Below are positions 58,704 through 64,000 of a stretch of DNA of 64,000 nt, one piece after another. Each line of letters begins with the position of its first letter. Positions within the stretch are counted from its first letter, which is position 1. The notes beneath the pieces are model-generated. The model worked only from the letters and a program-made list of their open reading frames with translations. It did no database searches and was not told where the DNA came from. The DNA comes from Parietaria judaica (lineage: Eukaryota; Streptophyta; Magnoliopsida; Rosales; Urticaceae), in the NCBI GenBank assembly GCA_954871525.1, contig OX940869.1, forward strand, positions 24,704,001-24,768,000, in the 5' to 3' direction. Made by a program: the position numbers and the translations under genes.

Positions 58704-59382
58704 TGGTTAATTCGTGTTGCTTTATAGGGTAAATATGGTTAATTCGTGCTAATGTATAGGATTTCGAATTGCTAATATGGTTTATATGTGTTAATGTTAA
58801 TTTATGTGTTGGAATTGACATGTGTTAAATATATATGTTGATCTTGATTAATATGATTAATTCGAATAAAAAATTCATGTTTGTTAATATGACTTTATCT
58901 AGCATATTTTACTCAGCAACGAATGTTTTTGCTTCAATAAAAAAAATCGTGTTCATTACGCGCATTAATAGATATTAACGTGCATTAACAAATATTAACC
59001 ATATCAACATATATTAACCACGTATATTAACACATATTAACGACGTAAATTTGGCATGAATTAAATGTGTATTTCTGATATTAATTTCAGCAATTAAATT
59101 TCAAATTTTCAACCTAAAAACTTGGAATTATTAGCTATAAAATCTGTATAAATTTGTGTAATTCAAATATTTGTTTCCTTGCTTGATTAATTTTATAATA
59201 TAAGGGTAATTTAAAAAATAATTGATTAATTAATTAATTTCCTAATTAAAAAAAACATCATTTGTCGATATTTTAATTAAATAATTAATTAATTAAATTA
59301 TAAAGATAATAAAGTCTTTTGTGGTTAATAAATATGATTAATTGATTGCATCAATATTAACATAAAGTTTGCTTTATTGAGC

Positions 59383-59386
<4 letters not shown>

Positions 59387-59453
<67 letters not shown>
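59387..59453. repeat. (TA)n microsatellite, about 67 bp
   Basis: Uninterrupted alternating T and A ending at 59452-59453, about 30 bases left of the Copia LTR. Confidence 0.95.
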
Positions 59454-59455
<2 letters not shown>

Positions 59456-59484
59456 ATAAATAAGTGATGAAAAAAATATGAAAC

Positions 59485-59805
59485 TGTTGTGAAATAAAGA
59501 GATTGCTAGAGAGAATAAGAACAATGTAGAGAGAATGGTAGAGATAATTTGTATTGCTTGTGTATTGATGCTTTACAATGGCCTCTATATATAGGCTCAA
59601 GATGTATACATGAAAGGGCATATCATTAATAAAATGCATTGTATCATCCAATCAAATAGTCATTCTCTAGAATTCTCCATCTCTAGAATCCTCCAATGAT
59701 CTCTAGATTTCTCCATCTCTAGAATCCTCCAATGCCTCTAAAATTCTCCACTGTCTCTAGAATGCTCCATGAATATTGTAGAGGTCATCCAATATATTCA
59801 TAACA
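59485..59805 (-). repeat. 3' LTR of the Copia element (321 bp)
   Basis: On the minus strand it starts TGTTATGAATATATTGGATG at 59805 and ends TTCACAACA at 59485, with TGTT/AACA termini. It holds several TCTAGAGA-type repeats (59670-59760) and a TATA box. Confidence 0.85.
59585..59594 (-). promoter_or_regulatory. TATA box of the Copia LTR
   Basis: The minus strand reads CCTATATATAGAGG, about 210 bases into the 321 bp LTR, as expected for U3. Confidence 0.7.
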
Positions 59806-59817
59806 CTCCCCCTTTGG
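59806..59817 (-). other. Polypurine tract of the Copia element
   Basis: CCAAAGGGGGAG on the minus strand, immediately before the LTR start TGTTATGAAT. Confidence 0.85.
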
Positions 59818-62800
59818 ATGACGTGTACAAATATTATGCCCCTATAAAACTTTTCTAGGAAAAACCCGGTGGGAAAAACCCCAGAAAGAAAAGAGTACAT
59901 AATTTGTACAATACGCATATAAGTTATCTCATTAAAAACCTTGTTAGGAAAACCCACTGGGATAAAACCTAAAGCAAGGGGAAAAGAGTGTAACGCGTAT
60001 ATCTTCCCCTCATCGGAACATCTTTATAAATCTCTGAGTTTTCTCATGCCGATCTTGTAGACTAATTTCTCGAAGGAAGTTGTAGGAAGTGCCTTGGTGA
60101 AAAAAACTGCAAGATTTTCACTAGAACAAATTTGACAAACATCAATATCTTCCTCATCTGAAGTTCGTGAGTAAAGAAGAACTTGGGAGAAATATGTTTC
60201 TTTCTATCTCCTTTGATGTAGCCTCATTTGATCTGGGTTATACAAGCTGTATTATCTTCGTATAATACAGTTGGACTTCCTTTATTTATTGAAAGATCGC
60301 ATGATTCTCGAATATGATAGATTAAAGACCTTAGCCATACACATTCACGACTAGCTTCATGAAGAGCTAACAAATCAGCGTGATTTAAAGAAGTGGCTGT
60401 AAGGGTCTGTTTTGTTGAGCGCCAGGATACAGTGGTGTCACCATATGTAAATACATATCCAGTTTATGACCGCGCTTGTGGGGATCAGATAAATATCCGG
60501 CACCAGCATATCTGATCAATTCGGACTTCGAGTCCTTTGAATAAAATAATCACATATTAGATGTTCCTTGGAGATATCTTAGAATTTGCTTAACACCAGT
60601 CCAATGTCTTCGAGTCAGGGAAGAACTAAATCTTGCTAGCAAATTAACAGAAAATGCTATATCGGGACGGGTGCAATTAGCAAAATACATTAACGCCCCG
60701 ATGGCACTAAGATATGGTACTTCAGGACCAATGAGTTCTTCTTCTTTTTCATGGGGGCGAAATGGATCCTTTTTCACATCAAAGGATGTGAATTATCCAT
60801 ATTAAATCGTTTAAGGATCTTCTCGATATATGATGACTAGTGAACAAAATTCCCCTTTGACAAATGTTCAATCTGAAGGCCGAGACAAAATTTTGTTTTT
60901 CCCAAGTCTTTCATTTTGAATTCTCTTTTCAAGTATTCCATCGTCTCCACAAGTTCATCATGTGTTCCAATGATGTTCAAGTCATCAACATAAACCGCGA
61001 TGATGGAAAATCCGGTTTTTGTTCGTTTGATAAAAACGCATGGACATATTTTATTGTTGATGTATCCTTCTTTTAAGAGTTATTCACTGAGACGATTAAA
61101 CCACATTCGATCAGATTGTTTTAGCCCATTCAAATATCTTTGGAGCTTTATAGAGTACATTTCTCGGGGCTTTGAGATGCATGCTTTAGGCATTTTTAAT
61201 CCTTCAGGGACTTTCATGTAAATGTCATTATCAAGTGACCCATATAATTAGGTTGTCACGACATCCATAAAATTCATTTGGAGTCCCTCTGAAATTGACA
61301 TACTAAGTAAAAATATGAACGTGGTTGCATCCATAACCGGTAAATATGTCTCTTCATAATCAATTCCTGGTCTTTGTGAAAATCCTTGTGCGACAAGTCG
61401 TGCTTTGTATCTTAGGACCTCGTTTTTCTCATTTAGTTTGCGCACAAATACCCATTTATATCCTACGGGTTTGACATCTTTAGGTGTCTGGACAACAAGT
61501 CTAAAGACTTGGCATTTATTGAGTGAATTCAATTCTGTCTCAATGGCATCTTTTCATTTTGGCCAATCATTTCTTCGTCGGCATTCATTGAGCGATCTTG
61601 GTTCATGATCCTCGTTTTCTTTTGAAATATCTAATGTAATTGTATATGCAAATATATCATCCATAACAATTTCTTTTCTATTCCATCTTTCACCTAAAGC
61701 GACATAGTTAATCGAGATCTCTTCATTGTCATCTTTTTCAGATGTTTCATCATATTTTGGAGACGTCTCCTCATTTGTCACTTTTATTTCTTCAGGAATC
61801 GTGATGTCATGTGATGTACCAACTTGCCGAACTTGTTCCTTTCTTTTTCTTGGGTTTTTATCTTTGGATCCAATAGGTTTACCACGCTTCTGGCGTGCTT
61901 TAGACTCATTTGCTAGCATATTACCCATTTCTTCATCAGGAAGAGTAATTCTACAAGGAACATTAGCAATTGGTATATGTGATTTTATCACAGTCTTAAC
62001 ATCAGTGAATGCATCAGGCAACGTATTTGCAACCTTTTGTAAGTGGATGATCTTCTGAACTTCTAGTTCACATTGATTCGTACGAGGATCAAAATGAGAC
62101 AATGTTAATGCATTCCATGAAATTTCTTGTCTTTCATTTTCAGACGTTTGTTTATCTCCCCCCTAATGTATGGAAAATTGTCTCATCAAATTGACAGTCG
62201 GCAAATCGTGCCGTAAACATATCACATGTCATGGGTTCCAAATATTTAATAATGGATGGAGACTCGAACCCATTATAAATTCACAATTTTCTTTGGGGTC
62301 CCATTTTGCTACGTTGAGGGGGAGATATAGGGGCATAAACTGCACACCCAAACATTCTCAAATGAGAGATATTTGGTTCTTGGCCAGTGACAAGCTGCAA
62401 AGGAGAAATTTTATGATATGCACTTGGCCTTACTCGTACTAACGATGCAGCATGCAATATTGCATGTCCCCAAGCAGAATTCGGTAACTTTGTTTTCATA
62501 AGTAAGGGCCTACCAATCAATTTAAGCCTCTTAATAAACGATTATGCTAGCCCATTTTGGGTATGGGTATGAGTATGAGCCACGGGGTGTTCAATCGTGA
62601 TTCCAATTGACATACAATAATCGTTAAACGATTGAGATGTAAATTCTCCAGCATTGTCTAGACGGATACTCTTTATCGCATTGTCTGGAAACTGTGCTCT
62701 TAATCGAATTATTTGAGCAAGGAGTCAGTCTTGCAAACGCAACATTGTGAGTGGACAATAAAGAAACATGCGACCAACGTGTCGATGCATCAACAAGTAC

Positions 62801-63989
62801 CATAAAGTACTGAAATGGCCCATTTGACGGGGTAATAGGTCCACATATATCTCCGTGAATTCTTTATGAAAATGTTGGACATTCAGTCGCAACTTTCATT
62901 GGAGATGGTCATGTTATCAGCTTTCCTTGAAAGCAAGCAACACAAGGGAAATCTTTTGACAAAAGGACATTTTTACTCTTCAAGGTATGTCCATATGAAT
63001 TTTGTTATGATTCTTCGCATCATTATGGAACCCGGATGGCCTAAACGATCATGCCATATCATAAAATTTGATGGGTCCATTGGTTTTTGGTTAATCACCA
63101 TATTGGATTCTATTGAATTAATAAAATTATAATATAATCCAGAACTGTATGATAGGAGTTTTTCCACAATTTCTTTCCTCCCTGAGACCATAGACGTAAT
63201 ATATACAATTATACAACGTCAGTTTCATTTGTTGTCTCGATGTGATAACCATTTCGGCGGATATCTTTGAAACTCAACAGGTTCTTTTTTATCTGGTTGA
63301 GATCATTGCATTATTGATAATAAATTGTGTACCATTCGGTAACACTACATTGGCTCTTCCGAAGCCTTCAATAAGATCTGATGCACCAGATATTGTGTTC
63401 AATTTAGCTTTAGCTAATACGAGGTGCGAAAAATACTTTTTATCTCTCAAAATGGTATGTGTTGTCGCATAATCCGCCAAGCAAAGTGATTCCCGGTTGC
63501 CTTTCACATAATTAGAGAGATTTTCGTCCATAGTTCTTCATAAGAAAAATAAATTTCATTAGAAACAAGACACTCCAAATATTTCATTGATCAACGATCT
63601 TAAAACATACTAAAACATATATAAAGACTCAAACACACTTAAACAAACTCAAACACTTAAACATTTCCAGGAAAAATAAAAACACCATCTTCTCAAGCCA
63701 TCTTTCCATCACTGATTGATTTGTCAAATTCCCTATCGGTATCTTCAAAGAAATCTCCAACATCCAAATGGGTAAGATCCATAGGATCATTTTGTTCAGT
63801 GAAGTTCGTCTCAACACCTTTTCCTTTAAGTGAGGCTTGATAAAGCTCAACAAGGTGTTTCGGAGTACGACAATTACGACCCCAATGGCCTTTTCCTCCA
63901 CATCTGTGACAAGTACTGTAGAGGGGGTTTTTCACCACCCTTTTCCAGTCACAAAGACAATCATCAAATAATAAATAAAATGACAGCAA
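59818..63989 (-). pseudogene. Copia gag-pol remnants
   Basis: In minus-strand order: zinc knuckle CHRCGGKGHWGRNC (about 63912-63871); protease LADYATTHTILRDKKYF (about 63480-63430), catalytic Asp kept; GAG-pre-integrase WHDRLGHPGS (about 63060-63030); integrase C-terminal part with NSAWGHAILHAA and VTGQEPNISHLR (62520-62281); RT from VGYKWVFVRK (about 61465) with the catalytic YVDD intact near 60990; RNase H near 60500, where the usual YADAGY reads YAGAGY, losing the first catalytic Asp; and an end with FFTKALPTTSFEKL (about 60100). Multiple frame changes separate these blocks. Confidence 0.9.
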
Positions 63990-64000
63990 ATGATGAATAT

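Larger units (their letters stand above)
57715..59250. mobile_element. AT-rich element carrying gene-like fragments (possible Pack-type transposon)
   Basis: The left part has ATAATAGCCAAACTG and two 'aaaatagtca' motifs followed by CCTATAATACCCTTTTAATT. The right part (59200-59215) has ATAAGGGTAATTT in the opposite sense. Between them are two GC-richer, exon-like islands (57950-58235 and 58541-58700) in very AT-rich DNA with GTTAAT-type repeats on the left and ATTAAC-type on the right. This is what a DNA transposon with captured gene pieces looks like. Boundaries are approximate and no target duplication was identified. Confidence 0.4.
59485..64000 (-). mobile_element. Ty1/Copia retrotransposon, 3' LTR to gag, decayed, runs off the window
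   Basis: Read on the minus strand from 64000 down: gag zinc knuckle, protease, integrase, reverse transcriptase, RNase H, polypurine tract and 3' LTR. Integrase before RT defines Copia. Stops and frameshifts occur throughout, so it cannot encode a full polyprotein. The 5' LTR and gag start lie beyond 64000. The base block AAACT (59480-59484) next to the LTR end is the candidate target duplication. Confidence 0.92.

Overview
The window is nuclear DNA of a eudicot plant; the species cannot be named from sequence alone. The evidence is intron-rich genes with GT-AG introns encoding plant-type proteins (thioredoxin h, an H+-ATPase with a C-terminal YTV, a VIH-type inositol pyrophosphate kinase/phosphatase), plus plant L1, Ty3/Gypsy, Ty1/Copia, hAT, Mutator-like and SINE-like elements.

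Region 1 (1-25216) is a stack of nested retrotransposons. A decayed L1-type LINE (about 2177-22587) is cut inside ORF2 by a 2.75 kb LTR, probably a solo LTR (7170-21876, target duplication CTTTC). That LTR is itself cut by a young 12 kb chromodomain-type Gypsy element (8015-19968, target duplication CACCC, 3.35 kb LTRs that are nearly identical by eye). The LINE abuts, and probably inserted into, the 3' part of a Tat-like Gypsy element (22588-25216). This part holds an antisense ORF, two large tandem arrays, a polypurine tract and a 951 bp LTR. The LTR's U3 carries 21 same-strand W-box hexamers and a perfect 17 bp inverted repeat just before its TATA box.

Region 2 (25217-50690) is the gene island. 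A thioredoxin h2-like gene (27160-27719, +) converges on a 21-exon plasma-membrane H+-ATPase gene (27883-33780, -) with only 163 bp between their stop codons. A 29-exon VIH/PPIP5K gene (36807-48182, -) follows. I reconstructed every exon boundary of all three, and the reading frames stay open throughout (126, 955 and 1073 residues). Each gene has a non-autonomous DNA element a short way upstream: a foldback before the thioredoxin, a hAT element before the ATPase, and a Mutator-like foldback before VIH. The ATPase energises plasma-membrane transport. VIH makes and degrades inositol pyrophosphates that report phosphate status. I see no sign that the three are co-regulated.

Region 3 (50691-64000) is repeat-rich: a tRNA-derived SINE-like unit, a 1.25 kb hAT element with an internal 287 bp tandem duplication, another probable hAT, a decayed retroelement-type ORF, an AT-rich element carrying what looks like a captured serine hydroxymethyltransferase exon, and a decayed Ty1/Copia element on the minus strand that runs off the window end.

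No intact new biological system was found. The features I would follow first are the W-box array in the Tat-like LTR, the captured SHMT exon, and the young Gypsy element whose reverse transcriptase lacks a catalytic aspartate.
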